Source: Achromobacter pulmonis (GTDB lineage: Bacteria > Pseudomonadota > Gammaproteobacteria > Burkholderiales > Burkholderiaceae_B). From it: 64,000 nt of DNA. Location of the stretch: assembly GCF_002885955.2 (NCBI RefSeq), contig NZ_POQS01000008.1, forward strand, positions 232,862 to 296,861. The letters run 5' to 3'. The position numbers and the translations under genes are program-made. The notes under the pieces are model-generated. The model saw only the letters and a program-made list of their open reading frames with translations, had not been told where the DNA came from and made no database searches. This document shows, in pieces, positions 18,784 through 26,559 of this stretch; positions within the stretch are counted from its first letter, which is position 1; each line of letters opens with the position of its first letter.

Positions 18784-19968
18784 ATGCCTCTCGCCCTGCT
18801 TGCCCTCACCCTGGCGGCCTTTGCCATCGGGACCACCGAATTCGTCATCGTCGGATTGATTCCGACCATCGCCTCCGATCTGAGCGTTTCCCTGCCTTCG
18901 GCCGGTCTGCTGGTCAGCCTGTATGCGCTGGGCGTGGCCATCGGCGCGCCCGTTCTGACGGCGCTGACCGGCCGCGTGCCGCGCAAGCTGTTGCTGGTCG
19001 GCCTCATGGCCTTGTTCACCGCGGGGAACCTGGTGGCCTGGCTGGCGCCCGGCTACGAAACGCTGATCGTGGCCCGCCTGCTCACCGGCCTGGCCCACGG
19101 CGTGTTCTTCTCGGTGGGCACCATCGTCGCCACCAGCCTGGTGCCGCGCGAGAAGGGCGCCAGCGCGATCGCGACCATGTTCAGCGGCATGACCGTGGCA
19201 TTTGTCACCGGGATTCCGCTGGGTACGTTCATCGGCCAGCATTTCGGCTGGCGCACTACCTTCCTGGTCGTCGCGGCCTTTGGCCTGGTGGCGATGATCG
19301 GCGCATGGGCCCTGGTGCCGCGCAATATCGCGCATGCCCAACCGGCGCCGCTCAGCCGCCAACTGCGCGTGCTGCTGCAGCCGCGCCTGCTGCTGGTCTA
19401 TGCCATGACGGCCGTGGGCTACGGCGGTTCCCTGATCGCCTTCACCTTCCTGGCGCCGATTCTGGAAGACATCACCGGCTTCAGTCCCAACATGGTGAGC
19501 CTGGTGTTGCTGGCCTACGGCGTTTCGGTGGCCGTCGGCAATTTCTGGGGCGGCCGCCTGGCCGACCGCAAGGGTCCGGTGGTGGCGCTCAAGCTCATCT
19601 TTGCGCTGCTGGCCGCCGTGCTGCTGGTGTTGACCTTCACCGCGCCCAGCAAGCCGCTGATGCTGCTGACCGTGCTGGCCTGGGGAGCCGTGGCCTTCGG
19701 CAACGTGCCCGGCCTGCAGGTCTATGTGGTGCGCCTGGCGGAAGAAGTGGCGCCCGAGGCCACCGACGTGGCCACCGGCTTCAATATCTCCGCCTTCAAT
19801 CTGGGCGTGGCCGGCGGTTCCTGGGCCGGCGCCCAGGTCGTCAGCCACCTGGGCCTGGCCCACACCCCCTGGGTTGCAGCGCTGGCGACGCTGGGCGCCC
19901 TGGGCCTGACCGTGCTGTCGGGGCGGCTGGACCGCCGCGCCGCCTCCCGGCAGCTGGCCAGCGCCTGA
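18784..19968 (+). CDS. MFS exporter, DHA1 family (AraJ/YdhP-like)
   Basis: Twelve-helix major facilitator transporter of 394 residues starting MPLALLALTLAAFAIGTTEF. Motif A-like LTGRVPRKLL follows helix 2, and FNISAFNLGVAGGSWAG marks the C-terminal half. The order and motifs resemble the drug:H+ antiporter-1 AraJ/YdhP group, which exports small organic compounds. It is divergent from the YafC-like LysR gene and followed by a strong terminator, then the dkgB operon. Control by that LysR is inferred from the shared operator block. The ATG at 18784 is preferred; an upstream TTG at 18709 would add a hydrophilic leader inside the operator. Confidence 0.9.
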   Translation: MPLALLALTLAAFAIGTTEFVIVGLIPTIASDLSVSLPSAGLLVSLYALGVAIGAPVLTALTGRVPRKLLLVGLMALFTAGNLVAWLAPGYETLIVARLLTGLAHGVFFSVGTIVATSLVPREKGASAIATMFSGMTVAFVTGIPLGTFIGQHFGWRTTFLVVAAFGLVAMIGAWALVPRNIAHAQPAPLSRQLRVLLQPRLLLVYAMTAVGYGGSLIAFTFLAPILEDITGFSPNMVSLVLLAYGVSVAVGNFWGGRLADRKGPVVALKLIFALLAAVLLVLTFTAPSKPLMLLTVLAWGAVAFGNVPGLQVYVVRLAEEVAPEATDVATGFNISAFNLGVAGGSWAGAQVVSHLGLAHTPWVAALATLGALGLTVLSGRLDRRAASRQLASA

Positions 19969-20003
19969 AAGTTCATGGCGGGCGCCGGCGCCGCGAGCCT
20001 GAG

Positions 20004-20028
20004 GCCAGTCGTTCGACTGGCTTTTTTT
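20004..20028 (+). terminator. Rho-independent terminator after the MFS gene
   Basis: GCCAGTC (20004-20010), loop GTTC, GACTGGC (20015-20021), then seven T. It separates the MFS unit from the dkgB operon. Confidence 0.9.
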
Positions 20029-20039
20029 CGCTCCGATAT

Positions 20040-20097
20040 TTGACTTTATTTCAAAAGAATTTGTTCGATAAGAGGCTTAATTGGCAAATATGAAAAG
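20040..20097. promoter_or_regulatory. dkgB operon operator block, copy B
   Basis: TTCAAAAGAATTTGTTC at 20050-20066 and CTTAATTGGCAAATATGAAA at 20076-20095 repeat the block at 18682-18740 with the same 26-base offset. It probably contains the promoter and LysR site of the oxidoreductase operon. Confidence 0.7.
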
Positions 20098-20157
20098 CGC
20101 AAACTTCAGCCTATCGGGAAACCACCCCGCCTTTCACATCATCCCAGGAGTCCTTCC

Positions 20158-20964
20158 ATGAGCAATATTCCTTCCTTCGGCGTCGGCACCTTCCGCCTGA
20201 ACGGCCAAGTCGTGATCGACTCGGTCCGCAACGCCCTGGACGTGGGTTACCGCGCCGTCGATACGGCGCAGATCTACGGCAACGAGGCTGAAGTCGGCCA
20301 GGCCATCGCCGAAAGCGGCGTGCAGCGCACGGACCTCTTCGTGACCACCAAGATCTGGGTCGAGAACTACAGCAAGGCCAGGCTGGTCCCCAGCCTGCAG
20401 GACAGCCTCAAGAAGCTGCGCACCGACTATGTGGACCTGACCCTGATCCACTGGCCCGCGCCCGGCAATGGCGTGGAGTTGTCCGAGTACATGGAAGCCC
20501 TGGCCGATGCCAAGGCCCGGGGCCTGACCCGCCAGATCGGCATCTCCAACTTCAATATCGAGCTGACCCGCCAGGCCATCGCCGCCGTGGGCGAGGGCGA
20601 GATCGCGACCAACCAGATCGAGCTCAGCCCCTACCTGCAAGGCCGCAAACTGACGGCTTTCCTGAAGGAGCAGGGCATCCAGGTCACCTCCTACATGACC
20701 CTGGCCTACGGCAAGGTGCTCAAAGACCCGGTGCTGGCCCGCATCGCCGCCAAGCACAACGCCACGGTGGCGCAGGTGGCGCTGGCCTGGGCGCTGCAAC
20801 TGGGCTATGCCGTGATTCCGTCCTCGACCAAGCGCGAGAACCTGGCCAGCAACCTGCTGGCGCGCGACTTCAAGCCGGACGCCGAAGACATGGCCCTGAT
20901 CGCCTCCCTGGAGCGCAACGGCCGCGAAGTCAGCCCCGAGGGCCTGGCTCCGGTGTGGGACTAA
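20158..20964 (+). CDS. dkgB: Aldo/keto reductase DkgB (2,5-diketo-D-gluconate reductase B)
   Basis: NADPH-dependent (alpha/beta)8-barrel reductase of 268 residues. The sequence tracks E. coli DkgB along its length (GVGTFRLNGQVVIDSV, YRAVDTAQIYGNEAEVGQAI, TNQIELSPYLQ, VIPSSTKRENL, VSPEGLAPVWD). The catalytic tetrad is Asp in VDTAQIY, the Tyr of that motif, Lys in TTKIW, and His in LIHWPAP. DkgB reduces 2,5-diketo-gluconate and methylglyoxal-like carbonyls. It is the first gene of a run of six closely spaced oxidoreductase-type genes. AGGAG lies 7-11 bases before the ATG. Confidence 0.95.
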   Translation: MSNIPSFGVGTFRLNGQVVIDSVRNALDVGYRAVDTAQIYGNEAEVGQAIAESGVQRTDLFVTTKIWVENYSKARLVPSLQDSLKKLRTDYVDLTLIHWPAPGNGVELSEYMEALADAKARGLTRQIGISNFNIELTRQAIAAVGEGEIATNQIELSPYLQGRKLTAFLKEQGIQVTSYMTLAYGKVLKDPVLARIAAKHNATVAQVALAWALQLGYAVIPSSTKRENLASNLLARDFKPDAEDMALIASLERNGREVSPEGLAPVWD

Positions 20965-20976
20965 GGAGCGCTTGAA

Positions 20977-21942
20977 ATGGCGACTCTGGCTCGCTTGACC
21001 GAAGGCGGCTTCAGCATAGGCATCGAGGCGCCGCTGGACAACGACTGGACGCCCGCGGGCGAACAGGCGCGACGGCAGGACGGCCGCCTGCCCGGCGAGC
21101 CGGACCTGCGCCGCCATGCCGAACTGGCCCGGCTGGCCGACACGCTCGGCTTTCGCGCCCTGTGGGTGCGGGACGTGCCGCTGTACGACCCGTCCTTCGG
21201 CGATGCGGCCCAGGTGTTCGAGGTGTTTTCCTACCTGGGCTACCTGGCCGGCGTCACGCAGGACATTCTGTTGGGCACGGCCGCCGTGGTGCTGCCGATT
21301 CGTGAGCCGCTGCTTACGCTCAAGTCCGCCGCCACCGTGCAGCGCCTGAGCGGCAACCGCCTGCTGCTGGGCGTGGCCAGCGGCGACCGTCCCGTGGAGT
21401 ATCCGCTGTTCGGCCGCGACTTCGCGGGCCGTGGCGCGAGCTTCCGCGACCAGGTGCAGCTGCTGCGCGACAGCGCGCAGGCCCGTTTGCCGGGTGGGCT
21501 CGATGTGCTGCCGCGCATGGACGCGGCGCTGCCGCTGCTGGTGGCCGGCCTGGCCCAGCAGACTCCCGACTGGGTGGCTGAAAACATGGACGGCTGCCTG
21601 GCCTACCCGGGCACGCCCGAGGACCATGCGCGCCGCGTGGCGGCCTGGCGCGCCGTGGCGGGCGGCAAGCCATACGCCAGCTTCATCCATCTGGATTTGA
21701 CCGAAGACGCCGACGAGCCGCTGCAACGCTGGCGCTTCGGCCTGCGCGGCGGCCGCCGGGCCCTGATCGCCGAACTGCACGCGCTGCGCGCGGCCGGCGT
21801 CGATCACGTGGGCCTGCATTTCCGCCGCAACCAGCGCCCGCTCGACGAGACTTTCCATGAGATCGCCGAGCACGTGCTGCCTGTTTTTCATCGTTCAGCG
21901 GCCAAGGTGACTGCGCCGGCCGAGGAGATTTGCAATGCCTGA
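20977..21942 (+). CDS. Luciferase-like (LLM-class) flavin oxidoreductase
   Basis: Bacterial luciferase-like monooxygenase/oxidoreductase of 321 residues. Visible features are the N-terminal barrel start FSIGIEAPLDNDW, LADTLGFRALWVRDVPLYDP, LLGTAAVVLPIREPL, and RLSGNRLLLGVASGDRPVEY. Members use reduced flavin (FMN or F420) to oxidise diverse compounds; the substrate is unknown. The start is 13 bases after the dkgB stop with a GGAG ribosome site, and the end overlaps the next gene by 8 bases, so co-transcription and coupled translation are likely. Confidence 0.87.
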   Translation: MATLARLTEGGFSIGIEAPLDNDWTPAGEQARRQDGRLPGEPDLRRHAELARLADTLGFRALWVRDVPLYDPSFGDAAQVFEVFSYLGYLAGVTQDILLGTAAVVLPIREPLLTLKSAATVQRLSGNRLLLGVASGDRPVEYPLFGRDFAGRGASFRDQVQLLRDSAQARLPGGLDVLPRMDAALPLLVAGLAQQTPDWVAENMDGCLAYPGTPEDHARRVAAWRAVAGGKPYASFIHLDLTEDADEPLQRWRFGLRGGRRALIAELHALRAAGVDHVGLHFRRNQRPLDETFHEIAEHVLPVFHRSAAKVTAPAEEICNA

Positions 21943-23053
21943 TATCCAAGATCCCCTGTTCAAACCGTATTCGATGGGCGGCATCGACCTGCCCAACCGC
22001 ATCGTCATGCCCCCGATGACGCGTTCGCGCGCCAGCCAGCCCGGCGACGTGCCCAACGCCCTGATGGCCGAGTACTACGCCCAGCGCGCCAGCGCCGGCC
22101 TTATCGTCAGCGAAGGCACCTGGATCTCGCCGCTGGGCAAGGGCTATGCCTGGACGCCCGGCATCCATACGCCGGAGCAGATAGCAGGCTGGCGCCTGGT
22201 GACCGAAGCCGTGCACGCCGCCGGCGGCCGCATCTTTGCTCAGCTCTGGCACGTGGGCCGCTTGAGCCACAGCAGCCTGTTGAATGGCCAGTCGCCCGTG
22301 TCTTCCTCGGCCATCCAGGCCCAGGGCGTGAATGTGTTCGTGGCCGAGGCCGACGGCAAGCCCGGCTTCGCCCAGGCGTCCATGCCGCGCGCGCTCAGCG
22401 TCGACGAGATCCACGCCATCGTGGCCGACTACCGCCAGGCCGCGCGCAACGCCATGGAAGCCGGTTTCGACGGCGTGGAGCTGCATGCGGCCAACGGCTA
22501 CCTGGTCAACCAGTTCATCGACTCCAACGCCAACGGCCGCACCGACGAGTATGGCGGCGCGCTGGAAAACCGCCTGCGCTTCCTTGGCGAAGTGACCCAG
22601 GCGCTGATCGAGGGCACGGGCGGCGCCGGCCGCGTCGGCATTCGCCTGGCGCCGCTGACCACGCTCAATGGCTGTGTGGACGCGGACCCTGAAACCACTT
22701 ACCTGGGAGCGGCCCGGCTGCTGGCCGGCATGGGCGTGGGCTATATCCACATTGCCGAGGCCGACTGGGAAGACGCGCCGCTCATGCCGGTGGACTTCAA
22801 GCAGCGCCTGCGTCAGGCCTTCCCCGGCGCCATGATCTATGCCGGCGGCTACACGGCCGAGCGCGCCCGCCAGGCCCTGGAGCAGGGCTGGGCCGACCTG
22901 ATCGGCTTTGGCCGGCCTTTTGTCGCCAACCCCGACCTGCCCGAGCGCCTGCGCACCGGCGCGCCGCTGAACCTGCATGACCGCGAAACACTGTTCGGCG
23001 GCGGCGAGTGCGGCCTGACCGACTACCCCGCACTGGAAACCGAAGAAGCCTGA
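21935..23053 (+). CDS. Old Yellow Enzyme family alkene reductase
   Basis: FMN-dependent ene-reductase of 372 residues, reducing activated C=C bonds of enones, quinones or nitro compounds with NAD(P)H. Family marks are PLFKPYSMGGIDLPNRIVMP at the N-terminus, the FMN-contacting Thr in PPMTRSRA, IFAQLWHVGR, the substrate-binding His/Asn pair in ELHAANGYLVNQFID, the YGGALENRLRF segment, and DLIGFGRPFVANPDLP near the C-terminus. The length fits classical NemA/OYE enzymes. It overlaps the upstream luciferase-like gene by 8 bases and is followed 3 bases later by another reductase. Confidence 0.95.
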   Translation: MPDIQDPLFKPYSMGGIDLPNRIVMPPMTRSRASQPGDVPNALMAEYYAQRASAGLIVSEGTWISPLGKGYAWTPGIHTPEQIAGWRLVTEAVHAAGGRIFAQLWHVGRLSHSSLLNGQSPVSSSAIQAQGVNVFVAEADGKPGFAQASMPRALSVDEIHAIVADYRQAARNAMEAGFDGVELHAANGYLVNQFIDSNANGRTDEYGGALENRLRFLGEVTQALIEGTGGAGRVGIRLAPLTTLNGCVDADPETTYLGAARLLAGMGVGYIHIAEADWEDAPLMPVDFKQRLRQAFPGAMIYAGGYTAERARQALEQGWADLIGFGRPFVANPDLPERLRTGAPLNLHDRETLFGGGECGLTDYPALETEEA

Positions 23054-23056
23054 GCC

Positions 23057-24085
23057 ATGAACATGAACACCGACAGTCTTGCCGCCCCCAAGCGCATGTC
23101 CGCACCGACCGCGATCGGCTTCGGCACGGCGCCCCTGGGCAACATGTACCGCAACATTCCCGAGCAGGAAGCGCTGGCCACGGTGGAGTCCGCTTGGCAG
23201 CAGGGCATACGCTACTTCGACGCGGCTCCGCTGTATGGCGCGGGCCTGGCCGAGCTTCGCCTGGGCGAGGCGCTGCAGCACCATCCGCGCAGCGAATACG
23301 TGCTGACCACGAAGGTGGGGCGCCTGATCCTGGACGAGGTGGAGGACACCTCCAAGCGCGACCTGGGCGAGAAGGGCGGCCTGTTCGAGCACGGTCTGCC
23401 CAACAAGATCGCCTACGACTACACGGCCGACGGCACCATGCGCGCCATCGAGGGCAGCCTCAAGCGCCTGAAGACCGACCACATCGACCATGTCTTCATC
23501 CACGACCCGGCCGTGGATTTCCACGGCGACAGCTGGAAGGACGTGTTCCAGGTAGCCATGGACGGCGCCGCCCGGGCCTTGACCCGCCTGCGCGAGCAGG
23601 GCGTGATCAAGGGCTGGGGCCTGGGCGTGAACCGCGTCGAGCCCTGCGAGATGGCGCTGGAGCAGTCCGATCCCGACGGCTTTCTGCTGGCGGGCCGCTA
23701 CACGCTGCTCGACCATGCCGACGCACTGCGCAAGCTGATGCCGGCCAGCCTGAAGCGCGGCGTGGGCATCGTGGTGGGCGGTCCGTACAACTCCGGCGTG
23801 CTGGCCGGGGGCGATCACTACGAGTACCAGAAGGCATCGCCGGAAATCCTGGAGCGCGTGGCGCGCCTGCGCCGCTTGAGCGAGGAGCACCAGGTGGACA
23901 TCCGTGCCGCGGCCCTGCAGTTCTCGCTGGCCCACCCCGCGGTGATCGCGGCCATCCCTGGCGCCAGCCGCCCCGAGCGCATTGCCGAGAACCTGGCGTT
24001 GGCCAAGGCGCCGATTCCGGCCGCGTTCTGGACGGCGCTGCGCGATCAGGGCCTGGTGTCGGCCCACGCGCCTCTACCTCTCTGA
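23057..24085 (+). CDS. Aldo/keto reductase, D-threo-aldose/fucose dehydrogenase-like
   Basis: A second aldo/keto reductase, 342 residues, of the group annotated as D-threo-aldose 1-dehydrogenase or pyridoxal 4-dehydrogenase. Features are GFGTAPLGNMYRNI, the catalytic Asp and Tyr in YFDAAPLYGAGLAE, Lys in VLTTKVGRL, the His in HVFIHDP, and the C-terminal cofactor site IPGASRPERI. It starts 3 bases after the ene-reductase stop. Its substrate is unknown. Membership in the dkgB operon suggests a role in carbonyl or sugar-aldehyde turnover. Confidence 0.9.
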   Translation: MNMNTDSLAAPKRMSAPTAIGFGTAPLGNMYRNIPEQEALATVESAWQQGIRYFDAAPLYGAGLAELRLGEALQHHPRSEYVLTTKVGRLILDEVEDTSKRDLGEKGGLFEHGLPNKIAYDYTADGTMRAIEGSLKRLKTDHIDHVFIHDPAVDFHGDSWKDVFQVAMDGAARALTRLREQGVIKGWGLGVNRVEPCEMALEQSDPDGFLLAGRYTLLDHADALRKLMPASLKRGVGIVVGGPYNSGVLAGGDHYEYQKASPEILERVARLRRLSEEHQVDIRAAALQFSLAHPAVIAAIPGASRPERIAENLALAKAPIPAAFWTALRDQGLVSAHAPLPL

Positions 24086-24093
24086 TCGAAGCC

Positions 24094-24423
24094 ATGAGCA
24101 CCACTACCCCCTCCCGCCCGTTGTTCGCCGGGCGCAGCTTTCGTGTCGACTACGACGGTCTGTCGGCGCACAACATCTATTCGGAAGATGGCAAGACGAT
24201 CCGCTACGCCATCGTCTCGGGCGCCTACGCCGGCGCCAGCGGCGAGGCGCAATGCCAGTGGCAGGAGGTCAACGATGGCGTTTACGCGATCTCCTGGCAG
24301 GAAGCGGATGGCGCCACCGTCGTGCATATCGACGATTTCATCCGCGGCCGTTCGCAGGCCTTCTTCACCGCCGCCGATCTGAGCTTTTATCGCATGCAGG
24401 GGCCGCTGACCGAGCTCCACTGA
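24094..24423 (+). CDS. MoaF-like calycin/lipocalin-type small protein
   Basis: Small protein of 109 residues resembling the C-terminal MoaF domain, a calycin-like beta-barrel (GRSFRVDYDGLSAHNIYS, then ISWQEADGATVVHIDDF). MoaF proteins are linked to monoamine-regulated operons in Klebsiella, but the biochemical role is unsettled; small-ligand binding is a reasonable inference. It follows the second aldo/keto reductase by 8 bases and precedes the alcohol dehydrogenase-like gene by 14 bases. The start is chosen at the ATG after GAAGCC. Confidence 0.75.
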   Translation: MSTTTPSRPLFAGRSFRVDYDGLSAHNIYSEDGKTIRYAIVSGAYAGASGEAQCQWQEVNDGVYAISWQEADGATVVHIDDFIRGRSQAFFTAADLSFYRMQGPLTELH

Positions 24424-24437
24424 AAAAGGAAGCAAGC

Positions 24438-25400
24438 ATGAACACCATGCAAGCCTGGTTGTTGAACCAGCAGCAGATCCGCCTGGGCCGCAAAACACGG
24501 CCCAGCCCCACCGGCGCCACGGTGCTGGTGAAAAACCGCGCCATCGGCCTCAATCCCGTCGACTGGAAGCTGATCGACGGACGGCTGGGCCGTTTCGACA
24601 CCGACACCATTCCGGGCGTGGACGGCATGGGCGTGATCGCCGCCGTCGGGGATGCGGCATCGCACCTGCGCGTGGGAACGCGGGTGGCCTACCACACCGA
24701 TCTGCGCAAGGATGGCAGTTTCAGCGAATACACGCTGGTCGACGCCCGCGCGCTGCTGCCCGTGCCCGGCGGCCTGAGCGACGTGGCTGCCGCGGCTTTT
24801 CCGTGTCCGGTACTGACCGCCTGGCAGGCGCTGCAGAAGCTGCCAGCCATTGCGGGCAAGACCATTCTGCTGAACGGCGCGGGCGGCGCCGTGGGCAGCG
24901 CGATCTGCCAACTGCTGGCCCAGCGCGGCGCCAAGGTCTATGCCACGGCCAGCCCGCGGCGCCATGCCTTCCTGGCGCAAGCCGGCGTGGTGCAGGCGGT
25001 GGACTACCGTGACGAGCGCTGGGCCGAGCGCTTCGCGGGCATGCGGTTCTATGCCGCCTTCGATACGGTCAGTGGCGACAGTGCCCGGGGGCTGGCGGCC
25101 ATGCTGGAGTACTACGGCCATCTGGTCTGCATTCAGGACCGGCTGGACGCCTCGCCGGTCGCGCCTTTCAGCAGCTGTATTTCGCTGCACGAAATCGCGT
25201 TGGCCGCCCAGCACGGCCATGGCAGCGATGCGCAGTGGAGCGAACTGGTCGCCGCCGCAGCGCAGCTGCTGCAGCAGGTCCAGCAGGGCAAGCTGGTGCT
25301 GCCGGCCATCCAGACCGTGGCCTTCGAGCAGCTGGATACCGCCCTGGCCCGGCTCAAGGCAAACAACGACGGCAGCAAATACGTGGCGGTTTTTGCGTAG
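24438..25400 (+). CDS. Quinone oxidoreductase-like medium-chain dehydrogenase
   Basis: Zinc-independent medium-chain dehydrogenase/reductase of 320 residues. The N-terminal GroES-like domain includes KNRAIGLNPVDWKLIDG and GVDGMGVIAAVG. The nucleotide-binding motif appears as LLNGAGGAVGSAICQLLAQRGAKVYATAS. The zinc-binding cysteines of classical alcohol dehydrogenases are absent. This fits NADPH:quinone or enone reductases. It is the last gene of the dkgB operon, with AAGGAAG about 8 bases before the ATG. A possible weak terminator (GCCC...GGGC then a T run) lies at about 25418-25445. Confidence 0.9.
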   Translation: MNTMQAWLLNQQQIRLGRKTRPSPTGATVLVKNRAIGLNPVDWKLIDGRLGRFDTDTIPGVDGMGVIAAVGDAASHLRVGTRVAYHTDLRKDGSFSEYTLVDARALLPVPGGLSDVAAAAFPCPVLTAWQALQKLPAIAGKTILLNGAGGAVGSAICQLLAQRGAKVYATASPRRHAFLAQAGVVQAVDYRDERWAERFAGMRFYAAFDTVSGDSARGLAAMLEYYGHLVCIQDRLDASPVAPFSSCISLHEIALAAQHGHGSDAQWSELVAAAAQLLQQVQQGKLVLPAIQTVAFEQLDTALARLKANNDGSKYVAVFA

Positions 25401-25457
25401 GCCGGCGCTCTCAGGGCGGCCCATATGGATGCCGGGCGTTTTTTCTGTGGATAACCC

Positions 25458-25486
25458 TTGTCCATAAGTGGAAACCCGGCTAAAAT
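25458..25486 (+). promoter_or_regulatory. Promoter of the magnesium locus
   Basis: TTGTCC at 25458-25463, a 17-base spacer, then TAAAAT at 25481-25486. A GGATAAC...GTTATCC inverted pair (25449-25455 and 25494-25500) brackets the promoter and may be an operator. The predicted start is about 25 bases before the first uORF. Confidence 0.65.
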
Positions 25487-25518
25487 CTTGGGCGTTATCC
25501 ATCCCAGGAGCAATCTTC

Positions 25519-25572
25519 GTGAATACCGATTCCGGCGAAAGTTGTCGATCTTGCATCGACGCCGCTGTCTGA
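25519..25572 (+). CDS. Leader uORF 1 (17 codons) before the MgtC-like gene
   Basis: GTG-started reading frame encoding MNTDSGESCRSCIDAAV, then TGA, with AGGAG 8 bases upstream. It lies in the 5' leader between the promoter and the MgtC-like gene. Its acidic, Cys-containing peptide and its stop context (CTGTCTGAC) resemble those of the second uORF before mgtA. Too short for family assignment; a regulatory leader peptide is inferred from position, ribosome site, and the analogous leaders of enterobacterial mgtA and mgtC. Confidence 0.5.
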   Translation: MNTDSGESCRSCIDAAV

Positions 25573-25596
25573 CAGGTCCACGCAGAACTCCGTCTG

Positions 25597-25651
25597 CCGC
25601 AGCCTGTTGAACAGGTTGCGGTCTTCCCGGTCGCATCAGGCTTACCGGGAA
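25597..25651 (+). promoter_or_regulatory. Tandem leader hairpins
   Basis: CCGCAGCCTGTT pairs with AACAGGTTGCGG (25597-25621, with one mismatch), and TTCCCGGT (25624-25631) pairs perfectly with ACCGGGAA (25644-25651). They follow uORF 1 by 24 bases and precede about 150 gene-free bases. They may be part of an attenuation switch; there is no U tract. Confidence 0.5.
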
Positions 25652-25808
25652 CCTCCCCAACGTATACACCGGCGTACCAACCGCCAGAACCGCCGCTAGC
25701 CGCAGCGCCCGCGTACGCGCACGCCTGTTTCGTGCCGTGCTTCCAGCGCCGCGCAGGCCTGCGCGCGTATTCGCGATCACGCTCCCCGTTCCTGCAATGG
25801 AGGTCGTT

Positions 25809-26141
25809 ATGCGTTTCTTCGACTTGTTCCTGCGCCGCGCCGGCGTGGACCGTGCCGCCGCCCTGAGCCGCCGCCGCGGCACTTCGCGCCTGACCGTCAT
25901 TTGTCCGCGCGGCGAACTGGGCGCCCTGCGCAAGCAGATCTATCTGGACTTCAGCGCCGCCGGCCTGGCCGTCTCGCAAGTCCAGATCGAACCGGGCCAC
26001 GACCCCGATACGGCATCGGCCTGCATCACGGTCAATTGCCCCCCCGAGCTGCGCGGCGAGCTGATGTCGCAGGCCCGCCGCCTGAGCGCCAACCCCGCCG
26101 TGCGCCGCGTGCATTTCGGCGCGCAGGCCGCGATGGCCTGA
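25809..26141 (+). CDS. Stand-alone MgtC C-terminal-like (ACT-like) small protein
   Basis: 110-residue soluble protein. After a basic N-terminus, residues 27-103 show the beta-alpha-beta-beta-alpha-beta pattern of the ACT-like C-terminal domain of MgtC/SapB proteins: LTVICPRGELGALRKQIYLD, LAVSQVQIEP, SACITVNCPPELRGELMSQA and a final strand with RRVHFG. It lacks the membrane domain of MgtC. MgtC is a Mg2+-starvation factor that inhibits ATP synthase; whether the detached domain has any such role is unknown. GGAGG lies 5 bases before the ATG. It sits between two uORF-bearing leaders, upstream of mgtA, which strongly suggests Mg2+ control. The family call is moderate because it rests on pattern only. 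Confidence 0.65.
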   Translation: MRFFDLFLRRAGVDRAAALSRRRGTSRLTVICPRGELGALRKQIYLDFSAAGLAVSQVQIEPGHDPDTASACITVNCPPELRGELMSQARRLSANPAVRRVHFGAQAAMA

Positions 26142-26169
26142 GCCGTCCGGCCCAAACCAGGAGAGATCC

Positions 26170-26238
26170 ATGCCCAGTGCCTTAGACCCTGAATCTCGAT
26201 TGCGCCGTGCAGTGCGCGGCACCGGCATGCCTGTCTGA
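26170..26238 (+). CDS. Leader uORF 2 (22 codons) before mgtA, MgtL-like
   Basis: ATG-started frame with AGGAG 7 bases upstream. The peptide begins MPSALDPESRLRRAVR and ends in PV. An acidic-proline cluster (DPE) followed by a basic run is the pattern of E. coli MgtL, where such codons destabilise ribosomes at low Mg2+ and so raise mgtA transcription. A hairpin (CTCG-CTG-CGAG, 26247-26257) follows the stop by 8 bases. The next 300 bases to mgtA hold no further gene and several GC-rich pairings. Function is inferred from position and composition. Confidence 0.55.
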   Translation: MPSALDPESRLRRAVRGTGMPV

Positions 26239-26559
26239 CCCGTCTTCTCGCTGCGAGCCGACGATCGGACAGCCGTTCCGGTCCGTACGGAGCCCGCAGC
26301 CCAGGATCTCCGGCCTGGCCCACGCCACGTGAGCCGCTAGCGCCGCCCCGGATTCCTTCGCCAGCCTTTCTTCCGTTTTCCGCACCCGGCGCATCTACGA
26401 CGCGATCCGGACACCGGCAACATCGCCCCGGCGTCTGCGCACGCCCGTAAGCGGAACGACGACCTGCCCCCCGCAGGCCGTGGCCCGCGGCCGGCCGCGC
26501 GCAGCCGTGGGCGGAAGCGTCAGTGTCTCCGACAACACCAGAAAAACCGGAGCACTCCA

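Noticed and set aside
21683..24067. A 794-codon frame opposite the oxidoreductase operon
   Set aside because: Low-complexity antisense shadow spanning three well-supported genes.
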